Positions 33,946 through 43,095 of a stretch of DNA of 43,095 nucleotides are shown piece after piece (the stretch's first letter is position 1; the number at the start of each line of letters is the position of its first letter). Source of the DNA: Flavobacterium sp. (GTDB lineage: Bacteria; Bacteroidota; Bacteroidia; Flavobacteriales; Flavobacteriaceae). The DNA is taken from positions 1 through 43,095 of the forward strand of contig JASLDM010000039.1 of assembly GCA_030151565.1 (NCBI GenBank), read 5' to 3'. The notes beneath the pieces were generated by a model. The model saw nothing but the letters and a program-made list of their open reading frames with translations. It did not search any database and was not told the DNA's origin. The position numbers and the translations under genes were made by a program.

Positions 33946-34950
33946 CTAAGCTTTTAAAGCATTCATTTTAACAGCTAAGTCAAGCATTTTAGCTGCATAA
34001 CCATATTCATTATCATACCAACCTATAATTTTATAGAAAGTACTATTCAAGGCAATACCCGCTTTTGCATCAATGATACATGTACGCGGATCAGAAACAA
34101 AATCTTGTGAAACCACCTGGTCTTCTGTAAACCCTAAAACCCCCTTCATAGCCCCTTTAGAAGCAGCTTCAAAAGCATTCATGATTTCTGTATAGGTTGT
34201 TTCTTTACGCAAACGCACCGTTAAATCAACAGCAGATACATCTACAGTAGGCACACGCATAGACAATCCCGTTAATTTTCCTTGCAATTCTGGTATTACT
34301 TTCCCAACTGCTTTAGCTGCTCCCGTACTTGCTGGAATAATATTATTTAATGCTGAACGCCCCGCTCTATAATCTTTTTTAGACGGTCCATCAACAGTAA
34401 ACTGAGTGGCAGTAACAGCGTGAATTGTAGTCATCAAAGCCTCTTCAATTCCAAAATTATCATTTAATATTTTCGCCATCGGTGCCAAACAATTTGTTGT
34501 ACAAGAAGCATTAGATACAATAGTATCAGTAGCTTTCAACAAATGATCATTTACCCCCATCACAAACATAGGCGCATCTGCAGATGGCGCTGAAATTAAA
34601 ACCTTTTCCGCTCCAGCCTCAAGGTGAGCCTTAGCTGTATCAATCGTTTTAAAAATTCCAGTACAATCGGCAATCAAAGTTGCTCCAACTTCATTCCATT
34701 TCAAATTCGCAGGATTCGTTTCAGAAGTAATACGAATCTCCTTACCATTCACAACTAAGTTTCCATTAACTACCGCTACAGTACCATCAAATCTTCCGTG
34801 AACAGAATCATATTTCAGCAAATAGGCTAAATGCTCCACTTCCATTAAATCGTTAATACCTACGATTTCTACATCATTTCTTAAAAAAGATTCACGAAGA
34901 ACCAGTCTTCCAATTCTTCCAAATCCGTTAATACCAATTTTTATTTTCAT
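33946..34950 (-). CDS. gapA: Glyceraldehyde-3-phosphate dehydrogenase
   Basis: This 334-residue type I enzyme oxidises and phosphorylates glyceraldehyde 3-phosphate with NAD. The catalytic Cys150 is in SNASCTTNCLAP, the base His is in TTIHAVTATQ, and Asp34 in GINDL favours NAD over NADP. SGRSALNNIIPAS-type substrate residues (GRSALNNIIPASTGAAKAV) are present. It starts 12 nt after pfkA. No promoter was found in the small gap, so it is probably read from the pfkA promoter. Confidence 0.97.
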   Translation of the reverse strand: MKIKIGINGFGRIGRLVLRESFLRNDVEIVGINDLMEVEHLAYLLKYDSVHGRFDGTVAVVNGNLVVNGKEIRITSETNPANLKWNEVGATLIADCTGIFKTIDTAKAHLEAGAEKVLISAPSADAPMFVMGVNDHLLKATDTIVSNASCTTNCLAPMAKILNDNFGIEEALMTTIHAVTATQFTVDGPSKKDYRAGRSALNNIIPASTGAAKAVGKVIPELQGKLTGLSMRVPTVDVSAVDLTVRLRKETTYTEIMNAFEAASKGAMKGVLGFTEDQVVSQDFVSDPRTCIIDAKAGIALNSTFYKIIGWYDNEYGYAAKMLDLAVKMNALKA

Positions 34951-34962
34951 ATTATATTTTTT

Positions 34963-35949
34963 TTAAATCGAAATCATATCCGAGATACGAAGCAAATCTG
35001 TATCTATTCCAGAATATCCTTTTACTGCTTTATCCAAAGGTGTTAAAACAACTTGATCATTTAACAACCCTGTCATATAATTAGTTTTCCCTTCTAAAAG
35101 TGATTCTACAGCCTTAACTCCAAATCTACTTGCCAACACACGATCAAAACAAGAAGGAGCTCCACCGCGCTGCATATGTCCTAAAACAGAAACTCGAACA
35201 TCATATTCTGGTAGATTTTTTTCAACATAATCACCTAATTCAAATACATTCTTTCCTAATTTCTCTCCTTCTGCTACAATTACAATACTCGATGATTTAC
35301 CAGAAGCTTTACTCTTCTTAAGCGATTCTAACAAGCGATCCATTCCCAAGTTTTCTTCAGGAATAATAATCTCTTCTGCACCACATCCCACGCCAACATT
35401 TAAAGCGATATGGCCGGCATCACGTCCCATTACTTCAACAAAAAACAAACGCTTATGCGAACTTGCTGTATCGCGAATTTTATCAACAGCATCTACAACA
35501 GTATTTAGTGCAGAGTCAAACCCTATAGTATGACTAGTCCCCATAATGTCATTATCTATTGTACCTGGAATGGTGATGATAGGAAAACCGAATTCTTTAT
35601 TAAAAGTCATACCCCCTTTAAAGCTTCCGTCACCACCAATGATGATTAAAGCATCTATTTGAGCATCTATTAAATTTTGGTAAGCTTGCTTTCTCCCCTC
35701 TTCAGTTCTAAATTTATCAGAACGAGCCGACTTTAAGATTGTCCCTCCTCTATTGATAATATAATTCACATCACGTGGTCCTAAATTCTCGAAGTCTCCT
35801 TCAACCAAACCTTGAAATCCACGAAATACACCAATACATTCTACATCATAAAAAGTACAGGTTCTTACAACTGCTCGAATAGCTGCATTCATACCTGGAG
35901 CATCTCCTCCAGAAGTAAGCACTGCGATTTTTTTAACTTGTTTTTCCAT
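34963..35949 (-). CDS. pfkA: 6-phosphofructokinase (ATP-dependent)
   Basis: This 328-residue enzyme commits fructose 6-phosphate to glycolysis. LTSGGDAPGMNAAIRA (11-26) and GGDGS (105-109) form the nucleotide site, and the Gly residues there plus PGTIDND (128-134, catalytic Asp132) mark it as ATP- rather than pyrophosphate-dependent. It is the first gene of pfkA-gapA-kinase-mgsA and follows a good promoter. Confidence 0.96.
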   Translation of the reverse strand: MEKQVKKIAVLTSGGDAPGMNAAIRAVVRTCTFYDVECIGVFRGFQGLVEGDFENLGPRDVNYIINRGGTILKSARSDKFRTEEGRKQAYQNLIDAQIDALIIIGGDGSFKGGMTFNKEFGFPIITIPGTIDNDIMGTSHTIGFDSALNTVVDAVDKIRDTASSHKRLFFVEVMGRDAGHIALNVGVGCGAEEIIIPEENLGMDRLLESLKKSKASGKSSSIVIVAEGEKLGKNVFELGDYVEKNLPEYDVRVSVLGHMQRGGAPSCFDRVLASRFGVKAVESLLEGKTNYMTGLLNDQVVLTPLDKAVKGYSGIDTDLLRISDMISI

Positions 35950-35964
35950 AAATAGACTTTTAAG

Positions 35965-35995
35965 TAAATTTAGCGAAACCTAAAGTCCTTTACAA
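35965..35995 (-). promoter_or_regulatory. Promoter of pfkA-gapA-kinase-mgsA
   Basis: On the - strand, TTG (35993-35995) and TAAATTTA (35965-35972, last base off consensus) are 20 nt apart. The start of transcription near 35958 leaves a very short leader before the ATG at 35949. Confidence 0.5.
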
Positions 35996-36021
35996 CAAGA
36001 AAAGGGTATAAAATTGCTAAT

Positions 36022-39000
36022 TTAATCTAAAATATCTTCTGGAGACTGAGAATCAGACTGAGAGCTTCTTCTATTCTCATAAAACTTAATAAAATCCGAA
36101 TTATAATTAGAATCAGGAAGATCATCAGTAGTCGAATTTGTCTTCTTTTGCTGTTCGCCCTCTTCAGCTTTATTTAAAATCTTTCGAATCAATTCTTTAA
36201 AGGTATCAAAATCCACTTCATAAGACAATCCTACACCTTGTGTATATCCAATACCTTCTCCAATATAATTAATATCATTTTCACGATTAAAAACACGGGC
36301 ATTAAGTGTGCCGTTTTCATTCAATCGCAATAAAACTTCCACATCCCCAACAATAACAGATTCTTCAGCTCCACCAACCGGCACACCTAGCTTTCCGTTT
36401 ACTGTAATTCGATCATTTACCTGCGTAGAAAATGTTACTCCAACACGACCTTCTGTTTGAGTATATGGGTTTCTATCAGCTTGGGCATAGTTCAATCCAA
36501 TTCTTACTTTATCATCGGCATCCGAAAATATGTCGTCAAAAATACTACTCGCACGCTCAAACAAACTACCCGCTAATGACGACGAAGAGTTGTCCGATGA
36601 AAAGAAAGTTCCCGTTGCCAACAAAGCCATTGCTTGTCGTTCACGAGTATCCTTGTCGCTTAACTTGTATTCGATCTCAGAGCGAATTACAGAACTTACA
36701 TTTGGAAAAAGAATCTCAAAATCAACCTCTGGATTACTTAAACTACCATTTAACACAATCGAAACATCTGTTGGTATTTTACGGTTAATTACGGAATTAT
36801 CAATAATTACACTTGGATTCGCTTCGGTATGATAAATAGCTTGTAAATCCAATGCGGCATTCATTGGATCGCCATCCCAACGAATCGTTCCATAGCGTTT
36901 TACCACGAATTTCTTGTCAATAATACCACCATACTTAAAGTTGTATTCTCCTTCATACGCTTGGAAATCCCCCCACATATTAAACTTCCCTAAAGTATTA
37001 ATCTCCATAGTAATGAATCCAGCACCTCGTCCACGCATCGCGTGTCCAGACTCACGATCAAGTATAATCTCTATCTCTGCATCTGGCGTTAAGACAAATT
37101 CAAAATCCAATTCAATACCACTATTTCTATATCTATAAATATCGGTGTCAATGCCCTTTAATCGGTCTGCTTTTTCTTGTGGAGTTAAAAAGTGAATAAA
37201 TGAACTATCCCCCAACCCTTGCGCCTCTTTCAGTGGGATTTTTATTGAAGTTCCCTTGTTTGAAGTTGCCTCAATATTTATAGACAACAGATCAACTGGT
37301 CCAGATAAACTTGCCGTACCATTTATAAAAGCAGTACCATAATAAATACTTCCCTCTTCATACTTGGTATCCAAGGCTAAAAGATTGTCTGATTTTAGCT
37401 GTAAATCCAAACTCCAATCATCAAACATCTTATGAGATATTGATCCATTTATAGCTCCCGAAGTTTTAAACTTCGAATCTATAAGCTTTACATTCTTTAA
37501 TATAAATTGTTTTTCTGTGAGATCTAAAGGCGCTTCTTCTTCAAAATTATAATCTACTCCAGTAAATTTAGACTTCATTCCTGCCTGATTCAAATACAAA
37601 CGTCCATTAACATCTGGTCGTTTGGGAGTTCCAAGAATACTAATCTTCCCAGAAGTTGTTCCTCGAACATCAGAGACAATCGAGCTCAAAAGCGGTTCTA
37701 ATGTTTTAATCTGAAAATCTTTAAATCCAGATTCTAAATTCAAATAGCTATTGCGGTTAATAATATTAATATCCCCATTAAGATAAAAAGACTCTTTATT
37801 CCCCTTAACAATATTAGAAGCTACTTTAAAATTCTGCAAACGTTCATCTCCATCAATAGCAAATTTTAAATCTCCTAAATACACTTCATTGATTGATAAC
37901 GAGTCAATTTTAATATTTGAAGATGGGTGAAATACCTGACCTTTTTGTTCAAAATGCACATCTCCATTAATATCTCCAGCAAACGTTAAGTTATTAATAT
38001 CAGGGGTAATTTTATTTAAATCTACCTTATCAAAAGATAGTCTCAGATCTTTATAAGTCGAATCACGCATTACTCCTCCCAACTTCACGATCTGATCGTT
38101 GTGCGACAAAGTAATTTCCTCTACTTTAAAATCCGTTAGTTTTTTATTAAATACAATTTTATTGTCACGATCTTCTTTTTCATTCAAAAACCATAAGTAA
38201 TCCTTAAACTTAACTTCTGATTTCTTAATCCCAACCACCGACATATTATCTTCATTAATCGTATGATACAAGTTTAAGTTGTAATTGTCTTTCCCTTGAC
38301 TTCCACCTTTAAATTCGGAACGGACAAAAAGGGTGTCGTTATGCGTAACATTAATTAAGTCAAAATCAGATAGAGTATAGTTTTTCAGCTTTAAACTATC
38401 CAACGAAATGTAGGTGTTGTACAATGGATTTTGGTTATTCACATTCAGCATAATATTGGTAAATACCATATCATTTACTGCAACGTTTGGAGAATTGAAT
38501 CGCAATTTAAAAGCCCCTTTATCACCGTCAATTGTCCCGCTTATCTTCGTATTTTCACTTAAAGAAAGCTGCGGCAAAAACACTTCTATCAAACGATTGC
38601 TAATCGTCATATCAAAATCCACATATTGATTCTCCTTAACCTTGAAAGGAGAATAATTCGTATATAAACTCCCCAAAGCATTCTGAACTAAATACTTCAT
38701 TTCGGCAACTTTATAGTTCCCTACAATAGTACCTTCAATGGCTTTATCAGAATTCACAACAATAGTACGAACGGCATTCTCATCAAATTCAGACTTTACA
38801 GATAAGGAGGCAAAAGCGTAATCATCCTTACTGTTTTTATACACCGAATTTGTAGCCTGTAATTCACCTTGTAAATCATCAATACTGTTTCCAGAAGCTT
38901 TTAAACTCAGATTACCAGAAAAATGAGACAATGTATCATTTACCAATTTCAAAGCATATAGATCGGCATAGTCAATCTTTGCTTCAAAATCGTATTCTTT

Positions 39001-40461
39001 TACTTTGGCACTCCAATCGATAACTCCATCAAAATCCATGATTAAATTCGGATCTTTACTACTCAAATATCCTTTGTAGTAAGGCATTTTCATAAAACCA
39101 TCCAAGGTGATGTTCTGGTAATTATATCCGTTAAAAGAAAAACTTGCAACTGTTCCTTCCAAGGACGTATTTAAGTGCTCTTGATCAAATCCTTTCCCAT
39201 CTAAGTTCAGATTTACAGAAGTAACTCCAAAATTATCATCCTCCAATATTGCACCTAAATTGAAATGATCCAAAACCACATTTCCCGTATAAGTTGCTGA
39301 CTTGATATTATCAATTCCTTTCATCTCCAAAGTAGCACTAGCCAACCCAGCCGAAGAAGTTAACTTCACATCTGTTTTCAAAACGGTTGTAGAAAGTTCA
39401 ACCACACCATTCAAGGAAACATTTCCCAAACGAGCAAGTTCTTCTGGTAAAGTATTCCCCAACACATTAGGCATTAAATCCACTAAATCATAGTAAGATG
39501 TAGCCAAACGCGTTAGGTTTGCCTCCATTGAAAAAGGTTTTACATCATCAAAAAGATTCATAAATCGGAAACCTCCTATAATTTCAGAATAATGATCGTC
39601 AATTATTTTAAGATTATTCAAGGTAAAATTATTCATTACCCCTTTAATATCTGTCTTCAAAAACAAGCGTTGATTTTTACCAAACTCTGGATAAAAACAA
39701 TTTATATCATTGGTCCCAATAGAAGCCTTACTCAGCCTCAAATCCCAATCCACTTTATTCAAAAAATCTTGCATGTCATCACCAGAAAAGGTGAATCGTA
39801 GTTGTCCCTCTAAGTTTGAGTTTTTCGTTTTCAACACCATATCTTTTACATCGATATTGGTTTTAGTCAAACTAAAATCTCCTTGCATATCCTCAACATC
39901 CAATCCGCGATGATCGTGAAATTGAACCGTTTTAATCAATGAAAAAATATCCGGCCCCTTTACTAAGAAACGTTCCAATACGCCATTTAGCTCGGTAAAA
40001 TCAACAGAAATTGGAACAGCACTATTCTCATTCGACACCATAAAATGGCTATCCTTTACTTCCAATTCTTTAAAACTCAAACGAAAGCTTCCATCACCTT
40101 CACTTCCATCATCAAAAGCATTGATAAATAAATTCAAGTTTGAATTCTCTTCACCTTGATAGGTTTTAATATGAAAAAGCAATTGATCTGCCTTTGCTTT
40201 GCCAAAAAACAAACGTCCTTCTAGGAGCTCTTTAAAATCTAAAATACTCGTTTTAAAACTCCCTATTTCAATAAATTTATAATCGTGATTATCTTGAACA
40301 GAAACATTCTTCAGACTAACGGTTCCAAAAACACTAATATCAACACGTTCAACAAAGATTTCAGTACCGAATTTCTCATTCAATGTTTTTACAACTTGCT
40401 GTGCTATTTTAGTTTGTACAATAGGCAAAGCCAATGTCATTGCTAAAATCAACAACAGCAT
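36022..40461 (-). CDS. TamB-like translocation/assembly module protein
   Basis: This is a 1479-residue AsmA/TamB-family protein, an inner-membrane-anchored bridge for outer-membrane protein or lipid transport. An N-terminal hydrophobic anchor (MLLLILAMTLALPIV) is followed by a long beta-rich repeat region (about 40-1090) of alternating short strands, and the conserved TamB C-terminal domain (about 1090-1450: GRGAGFITMEINTLGKFNMWG, ALLATGTFFS). The frame is open 48 nt farther upstream in a way that would add a positively charged KKFKKILFRLF start without any ATG, TTG or GTG; the first ATG is 40461, a start with no basic n-region. I use 40461. The gene has its own -7 box. Confidence 0.85.
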   Translation of the reverse strand: MLLLILAMTLALPIVQTKIAQQVVKTLNEKFGTEIFVERVDISVFGTVSLKNVSVQDNHDYKFIEIGSFKTSILDFKELLEGRLFFGKAKADQLLFHIKTYQGEENSNLNLFINAFDDGSEGDGSFRLSFKELEVKDSHFMVSNENSAVPISVDFTELNGVLERFLVKGPDIFSLIKTVQFHDHRGLDVEDMQGDFSLTKTNIDVKDMVLKTKNSNLEGQLRFTFSGDDMQDFLNKVDWDLRLSKASIGTNDINCFYPEFGKNQRLFLKTDIKGVMNNFTLNNLKIIDDHYSEIIGGFRFMNLFDDVKPFSMEANLTRLATSYYDLVDLMPNVLGNTLPEELARLGNVSLNGVVELSTTVLKTDVKLTSSAGLASATLEMKGIDNIKSATYTGNVVLDHFNLGAILEDDNFGVTSVNLNLDGKGFDQEHLNTSLEGTVASFSFNGYNYQNITLDGFMKMPYYKGYLSSKDPNLIMDFDGVIDWSAKVKEYDFEAKIDYADLYALKLVNDTLSHFSGNLSLKASGNSIDDLQGELQATNSVYKNSKDDYAFASLSVKSEFDENAVRTIVVNSDKAIEGTIVGNYKVAEMKYLVQNALGSLYTNYSPFKVKENQYVDFDMTISNRLIEVFLPQLSLSENTKISGTIDGDKGAFKLRFNSPNVAVNDMVFTNIMLNVNNQNPLYNTYISLDSLKLKNYTLSDFDLINVTHNDTLFVRSEFKGGSQGKDNYNLNLYHTINEDNMSVVGIKKSEVKFKDYLWFLNEKEDRDNKIVFNKKLTDFKVEEITLSHNDQIVKLGGVMRDSTYKDLRLSFDKVDLNKITPDINNLTFAGDINGDVHFEQKGQVFHPSSNIKIDSLSINEVYLGDLKFAIDGDERLQNFKVASNIVKGNKESFYLNGDINIINRNSYLNLESGFKDFQIKTLEPLLSSIVSDVRGTTSGKISILGTPKRPDVNGRLYLNQAGMKSKFTGVDYNFEEEAPLDLTEKQFILKNVKLIDSKFKTSGAINGSISHKMFDDWSLDLQLKSDNLLALDTKYEEGSIYYGTAFINGTASLSGPVDLLSINIEATSNKGTSIKIPLKEAQGLGDSSFIHFLTPQEKADRLKGIDTDIYRYRNSGIELDFEFVLTPDAEIEIILDRESGHAMRGRGAGFITMEINTLGKFNMWGDFQAYEGEYNFKYGGIIDKKFVVKRYGTIRWDGDPMNAALDLQAIYHTEANPSVIIDNSVINRKIPTDVSIVLNGSLSNPEVDFEILFPNVSSVIRSEIEYKLSDKDTRERQAMALLATGTFFSSDNSSSSLAGSLFERASSIFDDIFSDADDKVRIGLNYAQADRNPYTQTEGRVGVTFSTQVNDRITVNGKLGVPVGGAEESVIVGDVEVLLRLNENGTLNARVFNRENDINYIGEGIGYTQGVGLSYEVDFDTFKELIRKILNKAEEGEQQKKTNSTTDDLPDSNYNSDFIKFYENRRSSQSDSQSPEDILD

Positions 40462-40504
40462 AAAGCTTGCTAAAAACAGGCGAAAAAGTATTTTTTTAAA
40501 TTTT

Positions 40505-40531
40505 TTGATATTGTTTTATGTTTTAAATTTG
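40505..40531 (+). promoter_or_regulatory. Candidate promoter of tsaD
   Basis: TTG (40505-40507) is followed after 16 nt by TAAATTTG (40524-40531), an exact -7 box. The predicted start near 40538 gives a leader of about 105 nt. It overlaps the likely tamB N-terminal region on the other strand. Confidence 0.4.
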
Positions 40532-40572
40532 CTTTTACAAATGCAATTCAACCTTCTAGTATAAATAGAAGA

Positions 40573-40580
40573 CAAATGTA
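40573..40580 (-). promoter_or_regulatory. -7 box upstream of the TamB-like gene
   Basis: TACATTTG on the - strand matches TAnnTTTG exactly, about 110 nt before the ATG at 40461. No TTG is present at the right distance. Confidence 0.4.
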
Positions 40581-40643
40581 ATTAATTTTCTAAAGAAAAA
40601 CGACGGAATTGCCCTTCTAATTATCTAAATCACTGCAATAAAA

Positions 40644-41666
40644 ATGCCAATAAAACCGACTTATATACTTGCAATTGAAAGTTCTTGTGATGACACAGCA
40701 GCAGCTATTTTACAAAATGACAAAGTACTTTCGAACGTAGTTGCACAACAAGCCATACACGAAGAATATGGTGGTGTAGTTCCTGAATTAGCTTCGAGAG
40801 CCCATCAGCAAAACATTGTTCCTGTAGTTGATGTTGCTTTAAAAAAAGCAGGCATACAAAAATCAGACTTAAGCGCCATCGCCTTCACTCAAGGGCCAGG
40901 ATTAATGGGCTCTTTATTAGTTGGAGGTTCGTTTTCAAAATCAATGGCTTTGGCATTAGACATTCCTTTAATTGCTGTCAATCATATGCATGCGCATATT
41001 TTAGCACATTTCATACACGAGGAAGGTTTTAAAAAACCGGAGTTTCCATTTCTAGCATTAACCATCTCTGGAGGACACACACAGATTGTTCAAGTAAATA
41101 GCTTTTTTGACTTAAAAATCTTGGGCGAAACAACAGATGACGCAGTTGGAGAAGCATTTGACAAGAGTGCAAAAACCTTAGGGTTCCCTTATCCTGGAGG
41201 TCCATTAATAGATAAATATGCCCAACAAGGAAATCCAAAAGCTTTTAAATTTACCAAACCAAAAGTAGCTGGTTTAGACTTTAGTTTTAGCGGTCTAAAA
41301 ACACAAATCCTTTATTTCATTCAGAAAAATGTAGCTGAAAACCCTAATTTTATAGAGGATAACAAAGCTGACATATGTGCGTCTATTCAATATACTATTA
41401 TTCAAATTTTAATGGATAAAGTTAAATTAGCAGTTGCAGAAACAGGAATCAAGCAAGTAGCCATTGGCGGAGGCGTATCTGCCAATTCGGGAATTCGTCA
41501 AGCGTTGAAAGAGGCAGAAAAAAAATGGGGATGGACTACTTTTGTCCCTAAATTTGAATACACTACAGACAATGCAGCAATGATTGGAATTGTTGGTTAT
41601 TATCGCTTTTTAGAGTCTTACTTTAGTGATTCCTCTGTGGTATCTAAAGCTAGAATTGAATTTTAA
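40644..41666 (+). CDS. tsaD: tRNA N6-adenosine threonylcarbamoyltransferase TsaD
   Basis: This 340-residue enzyme moves the threonylcarbamoyl group to adenosine 37 of ANN-reading tRNAs, with TsaB, TsaC and TsaE. ILAIESSCDDTAAAIL opens the protein, and the metal site HMHAH (114-118) and the C-terminal TTDNAAMIGIVGYYR with its Asp metal ligand are present. It shares the ASKHA fold. The rsmE gene starts 14 nt later. Confidence 0.97.
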   Translation: MPIKPTYILAIESSCDDTAAAILQNDKVLSNVVAQQAIHEEYGGVVPELASRAHQQNIVPVVDVALKKAGIQKSDLSAIAFTQGPGLMGSLLVGGSFSKSMALALDIPLIAVNHMHAHILAHFIHEEGFKKPEFPFLALTISGGHTQIVQVNSFFDLKILGETTDDAVGEAFDKSAKTLGFPYPGGPLIDKYAQQGNPKAFKFTKPKVAGLDFSFSGLKTQILYFIQKNVAENPNFIEDNKADICASIQYTIIQILMDKVKLAVAETGIKQVAIGGGVSANSGIRQALKEAEKKWGWTTFVPKFEYTTDNAAMIGIVGYYRFLESYFSDSSVVSKARIEF

Positions 41667-41680
41667 AAAACACTTGTACC

Positions 41681-42385
41681 ATGCAGTTATTTTACTCTCC
41701 AAATATTGAACAAACCGATCGAGAATTCATCTTTGATCGCGAAGAAAGCAAACATATCATTAAAGTACTCCGCAAAAAAATTGGAGACACCTTGCACGTA
41801 ACAAACGGACTGGGTTACTTATTCTCAACCGAAATAACCCTAGATTCAGATAAGAAATGTATCACAAAAATAGTTGATTTTAAATTTGAAGAACCAAATG
41901 ACTTTTACGTTCATTTGGCTGTTGCTCCAACCAAAATGAACGAACGTTTTGAATGGTTTTTAGAAAAGGCAACTGAAATTGGAATTAATGAAATCACTCC
42001 AATTATCTGTGATCACTCTGAACGAAAAATAGTCAAAACCGAACGTTTTGAAAAAATTATTCAATCTGCAATGAAGCAATCGTTACAAATGCACTTGCCA
42101 AAACTTAACGACCCTATATCATTCAAAACCTTTTTAGAACAACAGCATACGGGGAATTTATACATAGCACATTGTGAGGAAACCCAAAAAACCTTATTAA
42201 AAAATGCAATTCCAAAAAAAGAAAATTACACGCTTTTAATCGGCCCTGAAGGCGATTTCTCAACACAAGAAATTTCGCTAGCTTTGGCCCAAAAATACCA
42301 ACCTGTATCCCTAGGTAGCACGCGTTTAAGAACAGAAACCGCTGCTGTAGTAGCTGCACATAGTTTTGTTTTTTCAAACGAATAA
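41681..42385 (+). CDS. rsmE: 16S rRNA (uracil-1498-N3)-methyltransferase RsmE
   Basis: This is a 234-residue SPOUT methyltransferase. An N-terminal PUA-like part (about 1-70: FDREESKHIIKVLRKKIGD) is followed by the SPOUT knot with LLIGPEGDFSTQEI and SLGSTRLRTETAAVVAA near the C terminus, the SAM-binding signature. It methylates U1498 of 16S rRNA in the decoding region. It is next to tsaD in the same direction, and a -7 box for the following gene lies just after the stop. Confidence 0.93.
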   Translation: MQLFYSPNIEQTDREFIFDREESKHIIKVLRKKIGDTLHVTNGLGYLFSTEITLDSDKKCITKIVDFKFEEPNDFYVHLAVAPTKMNERFEWFLEKATEIGINEITPIICDHSERKIVKTERFEKIIQSAMKQSLQMHLPKLNDPISFKTFLEQQHTGNLYIAHCEETQKTLLKNAIPKKENYTLLIGPEGDFSTQEISLALAQKYQPVSLGSTRLRTETAAVVAAHSFVFSNE

Positions 42386-42406
42386 GGGTACTTACTAATT
42401 ATTACT

Positions 42407-42414
42407 TACATTTG
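42407..42414 (+). promoter_or_regulatory. -7 box upstream of the AI-2E-type permease
   Basis: TACATTTG matches TAnnTTTG exactly, 14 nt before the ATG at 42429. No TTG -33 element is present. Confidence 0.45.
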
Positions 42415-42428
42415 AAATAAAAATATGT

Positions 42429-43095
42429 ATGCAAAACGCTAAAGAAATTTCAAACGGAATTATAAGAGCCGTACTGATCCTTTGTTTGATCGCTGGTGCC
42501 GTCGCTTTAGTAATACAAATCAGCTCGATCTTTGTTTACCTAGCTTTTTCCCTAGTTTTAGCAATGATAGGCTCACCTATTGTGCGTTTCTTAAACAAAA
42601 AATTTAAACTCAAAAAGATATTTTCGGTAATCATTACCATGCTTTTATTTCTTGCTGTAATCACAGGATTCTTCTTTATGTTTGTGCCTTTATTTACAAC
42701 ACAAGCGCAAAACTTATCTGTATTAAACACACATCAACTTCAAGAAAACTTCAATAGCCTTGTTGTTCAATTAGATCATTTTTTAAGCTCAAGAGGGTTT
42801 AGCTTAGAAAAAATCATAAATGCCTCAGAAATGTCTTCACATTTCAATCTTAACTTTGTTCCCAATCTTTTAAATTCAATAATCGGAACGTTAAGTGGCA
42901 TTGGAATTGGTTTAGCATCAACCTTATTTATAACCTTCTTTTTCTTAAAAGACCAAGCGATTCTGCAATATCAATTTAAAAAAATATTGCCGATTAAGCA
43001 CTCGAATAAAGCGCTTGCATCCCTACATAAAATCAACAATTTACTGTCACGTTATTTTGTTGGATTGATTTTACAAATGATCATCATCTTTATTT
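42429..43095 (+). CDS. AI-2E family transporter (PerM-like), cut by the window end
   Basis: The first 222 codons are present, starting MQNAKEISNGIIRAVL. Four or five hydrophobic segments are visible: about residues 11-31, 33-48, 60-85 and, after a polar loop with LDHFLSSRGF, about 155-175 plus a last one entering the window edge. The FLKDQ motif and the start RYFVGLILQMIII are typical of the AI-2E transporter (PerM/YdgG-type) family. Substrate is uncertain: members have been linked to autoinducer-2 export or Na+/H+ exchange. The C-terminal part lies outside. Confidence 0.85.
   Translation, partial: MQNAKEISNGIIRAVLILCLIAGAVALVIQISSIFVYLAFSLVLAMIGSPIVRFLNKKFKLKKIFSVIITMLLFLAVITGFFFMFVPLFTTQAQNLSVLNTHQLQENFNSLVVQLDHFLSSRGFSLEKIINASEMSSHFNLNFVPNLLNSIIGTLSGIGIGLASTLFITFFFLKDQAILQYQFKKILPIKHSNKALASLHKINNLLSRYFVGLILQMIIIFI

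Overview
The window is chromosomal DNA of a member of the Bacteroidota, most likely a Flavobacteriaceae species (Flavobacterium/Myroides-like). The evidence is the low G+C content, A-rich start regions without Shine-Dalgarno boxes, repeated matches to the Bacteroidota promoter -7 box TAnnTTTG, and the gene set: a DUF4199 + glycosyltransferase pair, a GH3/beta-lactamase fusion, BshA, an HdrB/HdrC-like Fe-S pair next to MlaD and LptD, and a very large TamB-like protein. No rRNA, tRNA, CRISPR array or intact mobile element is visible.

Layout. 1-830: the tail of an upstream transcript (terminator), then a decayed ISAon1/ISL3-type transposase and otherwise empty sequence. 879-1130 (-): zinc-independent ribosomal protein L31. 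1370-8392 (+): DUF4199 membrane protein, GtrB-like glycosyltransferase, phosphohexomutase, MsbA-type ABC exporter, DUF2971 protein and pncB, closely spaced as one operon. 8499-8918 (+): ndk with its own promoter and terminator. 8994-16101 (-): complete isoleucine/valine operon ilvE-ilvD-ilvB-ilvN-ilvC-ilvA. 16144-16898: its regulatory leader. 16964-20215 (-): acyl-CoA synthetase, an unknown 109-aa protein, and a Cj0069-family ATP-grasp-like protein. 20522-29544 (-): bshA, GH3/serine-hydrolase, a small conserved protein, two Fe-S redox proteins, MlaD and a cell-wall amidase. 29663-32734 (+): lptD and ridA. 32715-35949 (-): pfkA-gapA-BadF-type sugar kinase-mgsA. 36022-40461 (-): TamB-like protein. 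40644-43095 (+): tsaD, rsmE and the start of an AI-2E-family permease.

The most striking element is the ilv leader. One good promoter (TTG-N19-TACATTTG, 16869-16898) is followed in series by four short Ile-rich leader peptides, each followed by an intrinsic terminator, before ilvE. The first module has a textbook 10-bp antiterminator that overlaps the 3' end of the leader peptide. The other three come from a tandemly repeated unit of about 197 bp, two full copies and one partial copy with a chimeric leader peptide. These carry their own candidate antiterminator across the leader stop codon. I read this as four ribosome-mediated attenuators in series sensing charged Ile-tRNA (with Val/Leu in the first). 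This is a prediction from sequence. The serial, amplified arrangement is unusual.

Functionally the window mixes core metabolism (ilv, pncB, ndk, glycolysis with the methylglyoxal branch), envelope construction (LptD, TamB, MlaD, amidase, MsbA-like exporter, GH3 fusion), redox and thiol chemistry (BshA, Fe-S proteins) and translation upkeep (L31, TsaD, RsmE).
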